Positions 23,601 to 35,762 of a stretch of 64,000 nucleotides of DNA are shown here, piece by piece (position 1 is the first letter of the stretch; each line of letters begins with the position of its first letter). The DNA lies in assembly GCA_029582165.1 (NCBI GenBank), contig CM055883.1, forward strand, positions 20,182,501 to 20,246,500, given 5' to 3'. The notes under the pieces were generated by a model. That model did not search any database. It saw only the letters and a program-made list of their open reading frames with translations, and had not been told where the DNA came from. Made by a program: the position numbers and the translations under genes. Source of the stretch: Portulaca oleracea. Its lineage: Eukaryota > Streptophyta > Magnoliopsida > Caryophyllales > Portulacaceae.

Positions 23601-25135
23601 CTAAAAATACTCACAAAATCAGTAAAATCACCAAGATAAATCCTAGGTATCAAATAAGCATGTTCATAACATATAAACTTAATACTATCAACCCCCATGC
23701 TTATTTGATACTAGGGATTGAAATCAAGATATATCTAACATATAAACTTAGTACTATCAATCCCCCCATGCTAATCAAGAATTCAATCCAAGAATCAAAC
23801 CCGAATCAAGAAATTTGAATCTAGGACATGATAATAGGTATAAATTGAACAAATTACTCAATAAACTCAAGTATCAATCAAAATTATATCACAATTACCG
23901 GCCGCTTCTAACTAACTGAATCAGCCGATTAGACAACTATCTACATAACTATGAATGGAAACATCTTCAAAAAGAAACTTTTGGATTTTTCACAACATTT
24001 CTCCTCTTTTTTCTTTCACACACAAAATTTTTTAGATTTTTATACACAAACTACGAAAGACAAAAACAAAAGACTCAACAACTAGGTGGTCTACCCATGA
24101 CAAATGGAAAATAGCACCCCCCACTCCAACACAAGACATCACAATGTCTCCATTGTGAGAAGGGTGTCACAAGTAAGGTAGAAAACCAAGAAAAGCATAT
24201 ATACAAAACACTTATCACATAAAAAGTGGTGGCGACCCGAGCCCACACGGCTCCAACAACAAAATATTCCAACAATCACACTCAAGGGGTTCGCCACCCC
24301 AAAAAAAGAAAACCAAGCATGCAACATGGATCAATGATATATTCACATAAAGAGAGTGGACAGAGGTTACCTCGAAGTCTTCCATCAAAAGTACTCAATC
24401 CGCGATCCAACGAACATCACACCATAGGTTAGAAATAAACAAGAAAACATACTATGTATGATGGTTCACATGCAAGATCAAAAAGAAAAACCACTATACA
24501 AGACTCTAAGGACTAAAGAATTAAGAAAATAAAATATTTACAAAACGACTCTTTTTCTCTTTTCTTAGACTCGAAAACTGGAATGCAAATTACCCTCCCA
24601 CTCCAACACAAAGAGGTTGTCGAGTCCTCAAAATGGAAAAACAGAAGTAGGTAAGCAAGCACCCCAAAATAAAAGAAAAAGACACACACAAAAAGAAAAT
24701 AAAAGAAGAAAAGAAAACCGACTCATTAAATATACACAAAAGGTGAGGAAGGATATTACCTCAAAGGCATCTTATCAAGAAATTCGCTCCTTCTCACCTC
24801 AAGATATCGGGCACCATGTCAGAACCATTCAACGCCCGGAGTAACAAATCATGCATCCTCTCATGCATCTCAGAATGGTGTAGGTAAGAGCGCACTCGCA
24901 TTGGCACATAAACAAACATTAGTGCCCTTAACAATTTATCAAATGCCTTAGAAAAGTCATAGAAATGATGAAATGCATGAATATACAAGACTTTCCTAGG
25001 CATAGTGAAAGAAGACATGACAAATGGATCTACCCATTGACTCGTAAATGGATATTGGGTATACAAATCAACAGGAGGGAACAATACAACACATTCCTGA
25101 ACATGATCATGCGAATACTTGGATGCCAACAATGG
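23601..25135 (-). mobile_element. Non-coding interior of element A/H
   Basis: No supported gene. Two CCCCCATGCT tracts (about 23690 and 23765) resemble the 18570 region of element B. The stretch 24080-24420, with GTGGCGACCCGAGCCCACAC at its centre, closely resembles family-3 interior at 32340-32700 and 50650-50990. The change from family-1-like to family-3-like sequence lies at about 23830-24060. Confidence 0.5.
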
Positions 25136-26515
25136 TTAAAACTCTATATCCATGCAATTTTCATCAAGCACAGATTCCAAATCACAACTTTCATCATCAT
25201 AATCGTCAATAGGTGATAAGGAAAATAGAGGGTTAGACCACATCATAACACTCCCAACATCACAAACAAGCACATCTTCATCTTCGTCAATATCAGACTC
25301 ACAAGAAGAACTATCAACATCAAGAGACAAAGGTGTATCATTCAAAACAACATCAAAAGTGAAAGTGGAAGGCTCCGGGTCATAACTCATCGTGAATGAC
25401 TCATAAAGCATGTCATCATCAAAAGCATCATCATTAACAACCAAGTTCAAACAATCATGATCAATCCCCAAAGGATTATGCTCATCATCACAAGTATGCA
25501 CATCAATAGGCTCACATACAAGGGTAGCTAATGCCTCACTAATGCAATGATCCTCAATGAAAGTGAACAAATCGGTATCAAGCACACATTCAATCACAAC
25601 AGATTCAATTTCACTCTCGACAAGATCATGCTCAAATTCATCACAAGCATCATGGCATTCATTGATCTCAACTTTTTCTTCACACAAAGGCATGGACAAG
25701 GGTGTGGACAATGGTTCATCATCTAGCATGTTTTCATCAATTGCTACCTCGTCACACACAAAATCATCATGTTCCTCATGCTCACTAAGTAGGGCTAGAG
25801 CTAAGGAATCACTAAGTAGTCCAAGGCATGGTCGGTTATAATAGTCATCATCGTCATCATACACAGAAAATCCAACTCGCATTTCAGGACTAAAAGACGA
25901 CGAATGACCTACTTCAACATTCGAATCGACCATTTGTGAAGGAGTTTTTACCCTATGATTAAACTCAGGAAACCACGCACGCATGCACTCATTCATGTTC
26001 GCACATAATTTTTCCCCTTCCGCCTCGAAGGTAGCCAATTTAGCTTTCAAACAAGAATTAGAACTATGGTACGGCGAATCACACAAGTAGCACACGGAAG
26101 GAGACTCAACATCGGCACATTGGGAAAGATCATAACAATTTTCCACATAATCCCCACTATAAGATTGATCATCAACATACAAGGGGTATTCAGATGATTG
26201 TTCAATTTCGGTCTCGGAGGGTGGTGCATAAGGAGGTTGGAAGCTAGGACTAACACTTTGTTGCTCAAATTCGTAGGAATCCCTAGACAACCATTCAAGT
26301 AACTCACATGCTTTTTATTCGTCCAAACTAGAAAACCCGTAATAATCTAAAAGGTTTCGGGTCTCATAATTCACACCCTCATTCACAATTCCCAAAAGAG
26401 ATAATGTATCATAAAAAATGCCATACAATTCACATTGAGCACGATAATCATGCAATCTAGCAAAATACCTCCAAAATATGTCATGCTCAAATTGAGGGAA
26501 TTGGGGACTATCCAT
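25136..26515 (-). pseudogene. Short gag-like protein with zinc knuckle (element H)
   Basis: One minus frame from ATG at 26515 to 25136 (about 459 codons) with a single TAA at 26315. The N-terminus reads FWRYFARL and NEGVNYETRNLLDYYGF, matching the short gag of element B. The TAA follows at once. Then come CYLCDSPYHSSNSC (CX2CX4HX4C) and a long tail very rich in Asp, Glu, Ser and Cys. Part of the tail is repetitive acidic sequence. It lies just inside the H primer site, the gag position. It is inferred to be a reduced gag of a non-autonomous element; the acidic tail has no family I recognise. Confidence 0.55.
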
Positions 26516-26662
26516 AACTCTTTCTAATTTTCTTTTTTTTTCTTTTCTTTTCTCTCTTTTTTTCGATATTCAATTTTTTTTCGCTACATTTTTCTAGCAT
26601 AATCGAGAAAGCAATAAACTATGTACACACAAACCAATAGCTTAATCTACCAAATAACGCCA

Positions 26663-26680
26663 TCCCCGGCAACGGTGCCA
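26663..26680 (-). other. Primer-binding site, tRNA-Asp type (LTR H)
   Basis: TCCCCGGCAACGGTGCCA on the plus strand: the tRNA-Asp 3' end with one change, 1 bp from LTR H. Confidence 0.75.
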
Positions 26681-26681
26681 T

Positions 26682-28049
26682 TGTTCGGTTGTAATTTTTG
26701 TGGTTTTAAGTAAGGATTGTCGATCTCAGGGATGGGTGTGAGGCTTGATTAAGGTAATCGGTTTGTGTAAGGGGTTTTTCTCAATGCGGGAAAGCGGTAA
26801 ATTATGTAAAGGAAGCGTTAAACTAATCTAGACATGATAATAATAAAGAAAGCAATTAAAGGAAAGCAATAAAGAAAGCACTTAAGGATGAAAGCAACTA
26901 AAAGACATGAATGAAGACAATGAATGAGCAACGAAATTCGGAATGAGAAATTATACCTTTGATGACTAATCTTCAATAAACCTTCAATCTACACTTGAAT
27001 TTCCCCCGAACAAACAAGAAATTGTGGTTTGGATTACCAAGAATCCCCCAAATTCTCACTAGTAAGTAGAATTGGAGTTCCTTGACCCTCCTCCCCACTA
27101 AAAATGGAATTGATGGTGGCTAACACTAGAAAGCTTGGAAAACAAGTCAACAATGGCATTTCAAAGGAGAGAGAGAGAGAGAGAGAGAGAAATCTTGTAA
27201 AACACTTCAATGAAGACAAGAGAAAGCTTGAAAGAGATTGAGAATTGAAATTGCAAGAAAACTTTGAAGAACAATGAAGAACAATTGAAAACTTGAAGAA
27301 CAATTAAAGAGAGATTAAAGCAAATAAAGGAAAGCAATAAATCTAATTCTACTCCTAAACTACCTAGGCTAATTGATTAAAACTTAGATGAATACAAGTG
27401 GGTATTTATAGAAGAAGGAAAAATACAACCCAAAACTCTAGAAATAATTCTCAGCACGCGCATCAGTTTTTCCGTAGACAAAGTGGCTTGGGCGAGCCAT
27501 GGTGTTGACTCGGGCGAGCAGACCTACTGTCCGGCATCATCCATTGTTGCTGCTAAGCGTGTGTAGCGGGTACGACAGAGGCATTGCTCGGGCGAGCCAA
27601 GGAGAGTGCTCGGGCGAGCTGGCTGTCTGTCTGCCGGCCTCTTCATCGTTGCTGCTGAGCGTGGTGGGCACTACAGGAGACCAGCTCGGGCGAGCCATGG
27701 GCCGCTTTCGGTCGCGGGCATACAGCGGCGGTCGCGACGCGACCGAATATGGCGCGCGAGCAGTGCTCAGGCGAGCTAAGCTGCTCGGCGAGCCAACCAC
27801 GCCACGCTTCTTTTCCTTCCAGCGAGATTCCACGGGTGCGAAGCCAGGGGTCCCGGCTTGGGTTGACTTGTTTTGACTCGGGAAATAGCTCGGAATTCCC
27901 TAAAAACCTTCAATAAAGCCCAAACTTCTTCTAACTCCTTATTTTCCTACAAAACACCAAATCATTATATCTAATATATAAATAGGGGTTAAAACAAGCA
28001 AATATACCCTTATAAAAGAGAAAAATTCGGCTCGGAACGAGACCGAACA
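26682..28049 (-). mobile_element. Family-2 LTR H (5' LTR position)
   Basis: 1368 bp with inverted ends TGTTCGGT...ACCGAACA, next to a primer site. A TATA-like box (TATAAATA, minus) lies at 27413-27420. A TTGTCGATCTCAGGGAT motif lies about 35-40 bp from the left end. A (AG)n run lies at about 27170-27190. The last 50 bp match LTRs D and G. The LTR at the other end of this interior (A) is family 1. Confidence 0.75.
27484..27800 (-). promoter_or_regulatory. GC-rich palindrome cluster upstream of LTR H TATA box
   Basis: About seven copies of CTCGGGCGAGC (full form GCTCGGGCGAGC, with single-base variants) begin 64 bp upstream (minus strand) of the TATA-like box at 27413-27420. This is the same core as in the unrelated family-4 LTRs. 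The apparent open frames across it on both strands are by-products of its base composition. Confidence 0.55.
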
Positions 28050-30180
28050 GAATCATCAGCATAAAACATTATCATAAAAACATCAACATAAATAAAACAT
28101 TAGCATAAAACATCAACATAAAACATGCTTGGGAAAGGTAGGCAATATGCGTACCTGAACACTTGAAGCTTAAACACCAACCTGGACCCGCACGGACTTG
28201 AACAGGTGGGCGCAACAACCTTTTGAGAACTTTAAAGAAAGAACAACAATCATGAATTAGAACCTAACTTGGATGAGAGTAATGAAGAAATAGAATCCTA
28301 GGATTACTTGATAATTAAACTTACTTCCCAAGGCTCACTCGGAAGCCCATAACTTCTCCCACAAGTATCGTATCATTATGCATAAGGACTTTTTGGAAAG
28401 CTAAGCTCATGCACTGCAACTCTCTAGTTGATCATGAAGGTCAAAAACATGGTTAAGGAGAGTAAAAATCCTTAACAGAGAAGGTTGTCCAGAACATACA
28501 AGAATGGATACCGGTTTTTCGGAAAATCATAACTCGGGTTATAGACCTCGGTTAGCGACGTGTAACCTGTCCATGGAAAGCTTGAAAGACATAATAAAAC
28601 ATTCATGTTGATCAAAAACTAATTTGAACATGGGAAAGGCAGAATTTAGGCCAAGAGTACAGTAGAACCTCTAAAAAAATTCTGGGCAGAACTTAATTTC
28701 GTAGCTGAAAAGAATGGGCCATAACTTTCTCTCCCAATATCGTATGACTACAAAACTTACCTTTTCGGAAGTCTCAAAAATCCTCTAAATCTTTCATGTT
28801 GAAAACTCCGCCTAAAAAGGCCTCTAAATAGATGAAAAACATTGATTTCCAGACTGCCTTAAAAAAATTGTATTTGTGTGCAACCCCTCACGGTTTTTGC
28901 CATAACTTTTGATATTCAAATCGAAACTTCGTGATTCAAAAACCAGGGTTTAGCTAACATCTTCGGCTACCTATTCATACCCAAAAATGGGTCAAATTCA
29001 CACTCCACGCCCTCTGGAATTTTGAGAATTCAGCCAGGTTGTAAAATACTCAAAGGATTGCTTGCATGCATGTTTAAACTCTATAATCCACCTTAATCAC
29101 TTCCTTAAAATACTCTCCAACCATAAATGTAAATTTTCCAGAATTGATAACATAAAGAAAACCTTCATTTGAGCCTACATTAGAGGCATGCAAAGCAAGA
29201 CATCCGATAATTGAATTCCCTATTCATAATCCATCATGCATCCACATCCAAAAGCCATGAAATTTACCAAATTGATACCTAATCTACCCACATGCAAGAG
29301 GTTTTTTTAACAATAATCAAGCACCACCTAAGTCATACTCATCCAATCTTAATCAATTCTTTATGAGACATTTCATCGAACACCTTATGTGTATCATAAG
29401 ACACTAAAAGAAATCCACCTCTAATTATCAATAAAAACCCAAGATTGCAACATTTACTCAGCCTTAAAACTTTGAAATCAATAGCATTTTAGTAATCAAG
29501 AATAACATTCACATAACCATCAACCGCATCCAAGTCCATCTCACCCTTAATACCTCAATTTTCCATCATCACATCTCTAATTCATACCACACGACTCCCA
29601 ATCTGATAATTTCATGAAATAAACGAAATAGCTAGCCAAACTATTCAGGAAAACACCCAATTTCATAAGCTAAACAATAAAAATCATATTCATAGAAGAA
29701 AGGTTAAAGTTTACCTTAGTATAGGAGGGAAAAGGAAGAGAACAACAAGTGTGGGAGGTGGCGGTCATTGCCCCAGCGATGTCGCCGGTCTTCTGGCGCC
29801 AGCAGTCGTCGATGCTGGCGAGGCACAAGAACGGAGGGAGAAACAGGAGGCAGGAGTAGGGGAGGCAGAGAGAAGGAGGACAAAACATAGTTTCTTCTGT
29901 TTGGTGAAATAAGAAGAGAAGAATGTAAAAAAAAAAAAAAAAAAGACATTCCCAATTGTTAAAATCAAAAGGAATACGATGGGCTTTGATAATTATAAGG
30001 CGCAACTCACCTATCACATAATCCATCTCCCTAACTCATAATTATCTTCCCCTTAACCTGATACTATTAACTTGGGATCTTGAATAAAATTCTACGAGAC
30101 ACAATATGCGAAATTCTACTAATAGAAACTTCATGAGTACTCACTTCTCCCATAATAATAACTTCGAATAAGAAATTGAC
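28050..30180. other. No gene seen; degenerate AT-rich sequence
   Basis: This is 2.1 kb of AT-rich sequence between LTR H and E1. Stretches such as the CCATAACTT-like segments near 28350, 28725 and 28900 recall plant LTR sequence, so an old solo LTR is possible. A GC-rich patch lies at 29725-29870 and an A-run at 29927-29944. No frame has recognisable protein content. Confidence 0.4.
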
Positions 30181-31736
30181 AGTAACAGTGGTTTTGTGGA
30201 CCTCGGTTTTTTATCGTTCTTTCTCAGGGAGCTGGCGGCCTTGGTCATAGAAACTAAGTCAATGGTCGGGTCGAGATTGCTAAGTTAAGGTATTTGGTTT
30301 GAAGAGGGATCACGAAGCAACAAATAAAACTAAGGACGGTCAAGGAATGGAAAATGGGCTTCGAAGGCTTTTCGGGATGCAAACGGGGATGAGGAAATGG
30401 GTATTGCAACAAGGGAATAACAAGGAGGGAGAATCAAGTGGCAATTCCGTTAGAAAATACCCACTGAGCTTCCTCATTCGAGGATAGTCCGGATTAACTT
30501 CCCCAAAGTCCACCACGGACCCGGAGGGTTAATGAAACGGAATTTCCTAGTTAGCCTCTATTCACTTTCGTGAGTAGAGTACTAACTATCCCAATTCCAA
30601 CCTTCCAACTCAAGTGTTGGATGTGTTTGGGGACTTTCGAACCCAAATACATCCCACTTGAGGGAAGGAAAGGAGTGGGAAATTGATTTCACAACTAATT
30701 ACTCACTAATATTGGTAACCCAAACCTCACCCATTCACACCCTTAATTACCCCCTAACCCATAGGGTTTCTAGCCACTAATCATGATAAAAACTATGCTA
30801 ACAACATCCAAACCAAACCTAAACATGATTTCTAATATCAAACAACCATAAACAAGCAAAATAACCAATATAGCAAGCAAAGAAATTAAGAACAAGCAAA
30901 GTAATTAGCAAGGTAATTAATAAAAGAGTTAAGGGAAGAGAATACTTATCAAAAGTGCTATAGATGAACAAGAGAAAGCAATAAAAAGATGATCCAACAA
31001 TCTCTCAATTGTTTGAATCCCCAAATCTTCAATAACAAACACAAATCTCCAAAACCCTAGATTAATCTCTCTCTAAAACTCCTAATTACAAGGCTGGAAA
31101 TAATGTCCAACACTGTCCCCGATCCCCCTAAGAAATCGTGAACTAGGAGTATACATACAAGTGGAGATTTGTTGGCAAAACGCAGCGCACAGCCGAAAAC
31201 ATCGCGCGGAACATAAGGAGACCGTGGGTACGGTCTAGGACACCGTGGGTACGGTCTATTGGACCATGGCTACGGTCTTGCGTAGCGAACTGCAGATTTC
31301 GCTTCTCTTCGCACCGTCGTGGCTACGGTCTCCCAAGACCGTGGCCACGGTCTTGCTCGGCCTCTTCTTTCCTTGGACAAGTCTTGAACCCACCGTGGCT
31401 GAGGTCATCATGACCGTGGCCACGGTCCAGCTCGGCTTCAACTTCTTCTGCTCCTGACTGCGGTCAACATGACCGTGGCCACGGTCTTGCTCGGTCCCAA
31501 CTTTAGCAAATTCACTTCCTTTTGAGCTACTTAACAAGTCCGGCCTTTCCGCTTCCTTCGCCTTTGACTCGACCAAGACTCGGGAAATCTCGGGATTCCC
31601 AAAATAGTTGCAAAATGGTCCTTTTAACCACATTTTGAGTAAAAACTCTGAAATCTACAAAATTACAAAAAAACGTATCAAAAGTTATTGAATTAAACAA
31701 CGAAACAAGTCAAAAACCTAAGGATTTAGGCGGTAT
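30181..31736 (-). repeat. Family-3 LTR, left copy (E1 3' LTR)
   Basis: Starts AGTAACAGTGG (the other copies have TGTAACAGTGG) and ends near GGCGGTAT, 1556 bp. The TTATCGTTCTTTCTCAGGGA motif lies about 37 bp from the left end. The palindrome cluster is at 31218-31490. The TATA-like box present in the other copies is altered here (near 31150). Confidence 0.75.
31218..31490 (-). promoter_or_regulatory. GC-rich palindrome cluster in the E1 left LTR
   Basis: About eight copies of a GACCGTGG-n-ACGGTC repeat, three of them the perfect 16-bp palindrome GACCGTGGCCACGGTC. The same cluster lies at 36815-37035 and 55110-55380 in the other copies, upstream of TATATATA boxes (minus strand) at about 36746-36753 and 55040-55049. 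Copy number and spacing differ between the three LTRs. Confidence 0.55.
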
Positions 31737-32875
31737 AAGCCTTACTTTCGGGAATTGGACGGCCCAAATATGGGGTATACCCTCCTAACACAGTCTTTTC
31801 CATTCACCTCTCCGTCGCAAAGCGATATAGGAGGAGGGTTAAGGGGTATCCGTGCAGTACCACCGATACGGGGCCCGTGTAGGTTGGCTAAGTGTATGGT
31901 GGTTAATGTCATTCAGCGACACGCCCCACTTAATCAGGTTATTGTATCTTATGACTTCTTTTTCTTTCTTTTTGAATTTTTCGCTTTTTGCTTTTGCTAA
32001 ATAGGAAAACAAAACAAGCTCGGACACAAACCCCTATAATCTCCCGGTTCCAATCGGAACGTGAAAGGAATCGGGGGTCTCACTGGACACTCAATGAAGG
32101 GAGTCTAAGAAGGTAAGTGATGACTAGTACCCGAGACAGGGTCGAAAATGCTCAGACTGGTTACTTTTAAAGAAGATTAAGAACGACTTCTCAATTTCGA
32201 CAAGAAGATCCAAGAAACAAAGCAAAACAAAGTGAAAACGAAAACTGAAAGAAAACTTTTAAGGCTTTCACTCCCTTTTCTTCTCCGTTTTCACACAAAA
32301 TTTTTCAAATTTGAAGCAAAAACTAGGAAAACAAAAACGAAAAATCTAGGTGATCTACCCTTGAACAGAATATCTCCCCCTCCCCCCCCCCCCCACACTT
32401 AAAACGCAACAATATCCTCATTGTGGGAAGGTGTCACAAGAAAAGGGTAGGGAACCTACAAAAACAAACAAACAAAAACAACTAGCAAGTTAAAATGGTG
32501 GCGACCCGAGCCCACACGGCTCCGACAGCAAAATATGATCCCAACACAAACACTCAAAGGGGTTCACCACCCAAAAGAAAATCAAGCATGCGACGGATCA
32601 TGATGATAATTCACATAGGAAAGAGTAAGGTGGAAAGATATTACCTCGAGCTCTTCAAAACAAATGATTACTCAATCCGCGATCCATGATAATCGAGCAA
32701 AGGGTTAGGATAATCAAGCAAAAATAATCAAAGCTCGTAAGATCCGCATGCAAGATTAGAAAACATGAAAAAGAGACTAACTAAGAAAAGAAAATAACTC
32801 AAAAGAAAGAAATAAAAGTATGGGTTGCCTCCCATAAAGCGCTTGTTTAAGGTCCCGATCTTGACCTAATTACTT
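31737..32875 (-). mobile_element. Non-coding 3' interior of E1
   Basis: No gene seen. It is colinear with 37274-37581 plus 50345-51167 of E2. It contains a C-run at 32385-32396 and GTGGCGACCCGAGCCCACAC near 32498, shared with E2 and with the H interior. Confidence 0.6.
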
Positions 32876-35611
32876 ACTTGATTCTCGAAAGGCATGGTGT
32901 GCAAAAAAGGAGCATGGTAAGCTTTTTCCACCAACTCTTCTTCCTTCTCCTCCTGCGCATTCTAATAGAACTCATGAATAAACTGGAATGATCATCCGGT
33001 GGTCTAGCCAACTCCGAAGGAATTAAGGGCAATGGCCTCCTAAATTAACTCCCCCAATGTTTCTTCTCCCTTTTCCATCGCTTCCTCTTCTTGCGCAAGA
33101 ATTTAGCATGCTTCCTAGGAGACTTGATAGGCCGGATAGAAAGAGAAGATAGCTCCAGCTAGATATTCGATGATGTGCCGGGTCTCAGGCTTCGGTAAGC
33201 CATCTCTCTCACTTTCATATTCTCAATATATGTTTCCCCCAAGGCAATCTCCCTCCTCAAAGGCACAGTGTTGAGGAAGTCACCAAGGAAGGTGAGACTA
33301 TCTCCATAAAGCCCAAAATGAATAGATTTAGGGTGACTTTCTCCATCCCAATCATCCGGTTCCACTTAAAGAAAATAAGACTCCTTTTGGGGTTCATCCA
33401 AGATGCCTACCACCGCAATGGCCTTGAAATGAGATTCTTTGTGGGATTTCATTCTTGAAGGGTCAATGTCAAAATCAATACGATCTCTACCCACATGAAG
33501 AGACAAACGACTTCTTTTCACATCTATGGTAGCTCCTACGGTAGCCAAAAAGGGTCGACCAAGAATAATAGGATTTCTCCAATCTTCATCCATCTCCAAA
33601 ATAACGAAGTCACAAGGGATAAGGAAACTTCCCACTTGAACTGGGATGTCTTCTAATATTCCCAAGGGCATCCTAACACTTCGGTCTGCAAGTTGCAAGT
33701 TAATTGTTGTAGGGGCAAAGTCATCAAGGTTCAACTTCTTATATATAGAGTGTGGCATGACACTCAGACTTGCCCCCAAGTCACATAATGCATTATCAAT
33801 CTTCATATCACCAATTAAGCATGGAATAGAGAAACTACCGGGATCGGCTAGTTTCTCGGGGCACTTGCTTCCCATAATGGCGTTGCAACTAACCGTGAGA
33901 TGAACGGTCAACGACTCCTTGATTCTTCTCTTGTTTGTCAAGAGGTCCTTGAGATGTTTCTTGAATGAAGGGAGCTCCGGCATGGCATCTAGAAATGGTA
34001 TATTAACCTGGAGCTTCTTCATCATCAAAATAAACTTAGAGAATTTATCATCATTCTTCTGTTGAACCAATCTTCCGGGAAATGGGACTGGAGGTCTATT
34101 TGAAACGGGTTTCTCCAATGGGTTTTCATGAATATCCTCCCTCAAGACTTCCTTTCCTTTCTCTCGTCTTTTCTCAATCTCTACCCTCTCTTCCAACTTC
34201 TCTTTTTCTTCATCCTCGGCCTCATTAACCACAACATCATTCTCCTTTTCTTTAATCCTAGCCTGCTCAACTTCTAAGTCCTCCTCTTCATTGCTATCCA
34301 CCTCAACTCCCTCATTCTCTCCCAAAGGTCTCTCCTCTTCCACATTCTCCTCCACTACCATAGGTTCTTCAATTTTTCTTCCATTCCTTAGGGTAATGGC
34401 TTCAACTTGCTCCCGTTGGATGGGTTGAGGTTGAATGGGTTGAGAAAAGTATACTTGTTGAGCAACTTGCGTCATTTGGGTTTCAAGGTCTCTAAGGCGA
34501 GCACCCTCACTTTCTTGATTAGCAACAATTTGTTGCAACAACTATTCAATCTTAGAATCTTGAGATGGTTGAGAAAATTGAGGTTGTGAGGTGGGTTGAG
34601 GTGAAAACTCTTCTTGAAAATATGCATGATGGTCATAAACTTGAGAAACAGGATCAAATGTAGGATTGGCAAATGTAGTATAACCAGGATCATAATTCTC
34701 ATAAGAATGGGAATAGAGTTGGTTGGTATAAACGGCATTCACATGTTCTACTTGACGATACTCCGCACATTGATGCTCGAGATGTGGAGCGGGAATGGAT
34801 GCAAAGGCTTGCATACCTCGGGCTAAGTTCAACTCGTTGGAAACTTCATCATTCACCATCTTCTTTTGCAAATCAAGGACGGTAGCCATTAGAAGCTTGA
34901 TAGTGGGGTTGTGTTCCAAAGAATCATCCCCATTTCCTGAATTTTGGCCGCCTCCCCAACTAGGCACATTCTGAGATAGCTCATGAAGGAAAATATTGGC
35001 TTCCTCCGCAGTCTTCTTTAGGAACATCCCTCCGGACGCATTATCAATAGATTCTCTAAGAGGACCACGGAGCCCATGATAGAAATGTTGAAGAACCATC
35101 CAATCCGGTAAATTATGATGAGGGCACTGTCGTTGAAGACTCTTAAATCTCCCCCGAGCGTCGAAAAGACTCTCTCCCAGCCCTTGCTTGAAACTCAAAA
35201 TTTCTGCTCGAAGTCGGTGTGTCTCCTCCGCAGGAAAGAAACGATGAAGAAAGTCTCCTTTGAGTGCCTCCCATTAGAATAAAAACTAGGTGGACATGTT
35301 TATAGCCATATCTTCGCTTTCCCCGCAAGAGTGAGAGGAAAGAATTTCAACTTCAAATATTCTGATGATATCCTTGGAATGTGAATAAAGCTAATCCGGT
35401 CTTCGAACTTATCAATATGAGCAATGGGACTTCCAGCAGCATCGTCCCCATGAAACGGGTTTCTTTCGAAGACGTCAAGTAACTGCGGTTTAAACTCGAA
35501 CACAGCATCGGGTGGTAATGGTGGTAATGTGATAAGACTGCCTCTCGTACCCAATGATGGAACGGCATATGATAGAAGGGTACGAGGTGAACCAGCTTGA
35601 GCTTCACTCAT
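32876..35611 (-). pseudogene. Athila-type gag-protease of E1 (broken)
   Basis: ATG at 35611 starts the gag N-terminus (LSYAVPSLGTRGSLITLPPLPPD region). A stop at 35300 and a frame change before 35198 follow. From 35198 one frame carries the gag core (SFKQGLGESLFDARGRFKSL, QHFYHGLRGPLRESIDNASGG, KTAEEANIFLHEL), a Gln-rich linker, then after a stop at 34542 an acidic linker and an aspartic protease (CDLGASLSVMPHSIYKKL, IILGRPFLATVGA). Stops at 33366 and 33159 break the rest; the first is AAA to TAA relative to E2. Gag and protease identity is clear from Athila relatives. No polymerase follows. Confidence 0.75.
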
Positions 35612-35738
35612 TAGAACGTGAAAACTCCTACAAGAAATGAAGAAGCATCAAATTCATTTGGATTGGCACAAACTGATTTCTAGCGTGAAAGCAAGCTCAA
35701 ATAACCGAAAACCAAGAAACTAAAACTAGGGGCGCGGG

Positions 35739-35756
35739 CTCCTCGGCAACGACGCC
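35739..35756 (-). other. Primer-binding site, tRNA-Asp type (E1)
   Basis: CTCCTCGGCAACGACGCCA-like sequence on the plus strand, 6 bp from the middle LTR. It is the tRNA-Asp 3' end with changes; the E2 copy (54035-54052) is closer to it. Confidence 0.65.
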
Positions 35757-35762
35757 ATTTTG

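Noticed and set aside
27499..27876. Open frames of about 100-125 codons on both strands across the LTR H cluster
   Set aside because: They arise from the GC-rich palindromic repeats. There is no domain, and the same effect appears in F LTRs (for example 42096-42518 plus strand).
29670..30026. Minus-strand 118-codon frame with GC-rich patch
   Set aside because: It reads through an A/T run and shows no family motif, start context or splice support.
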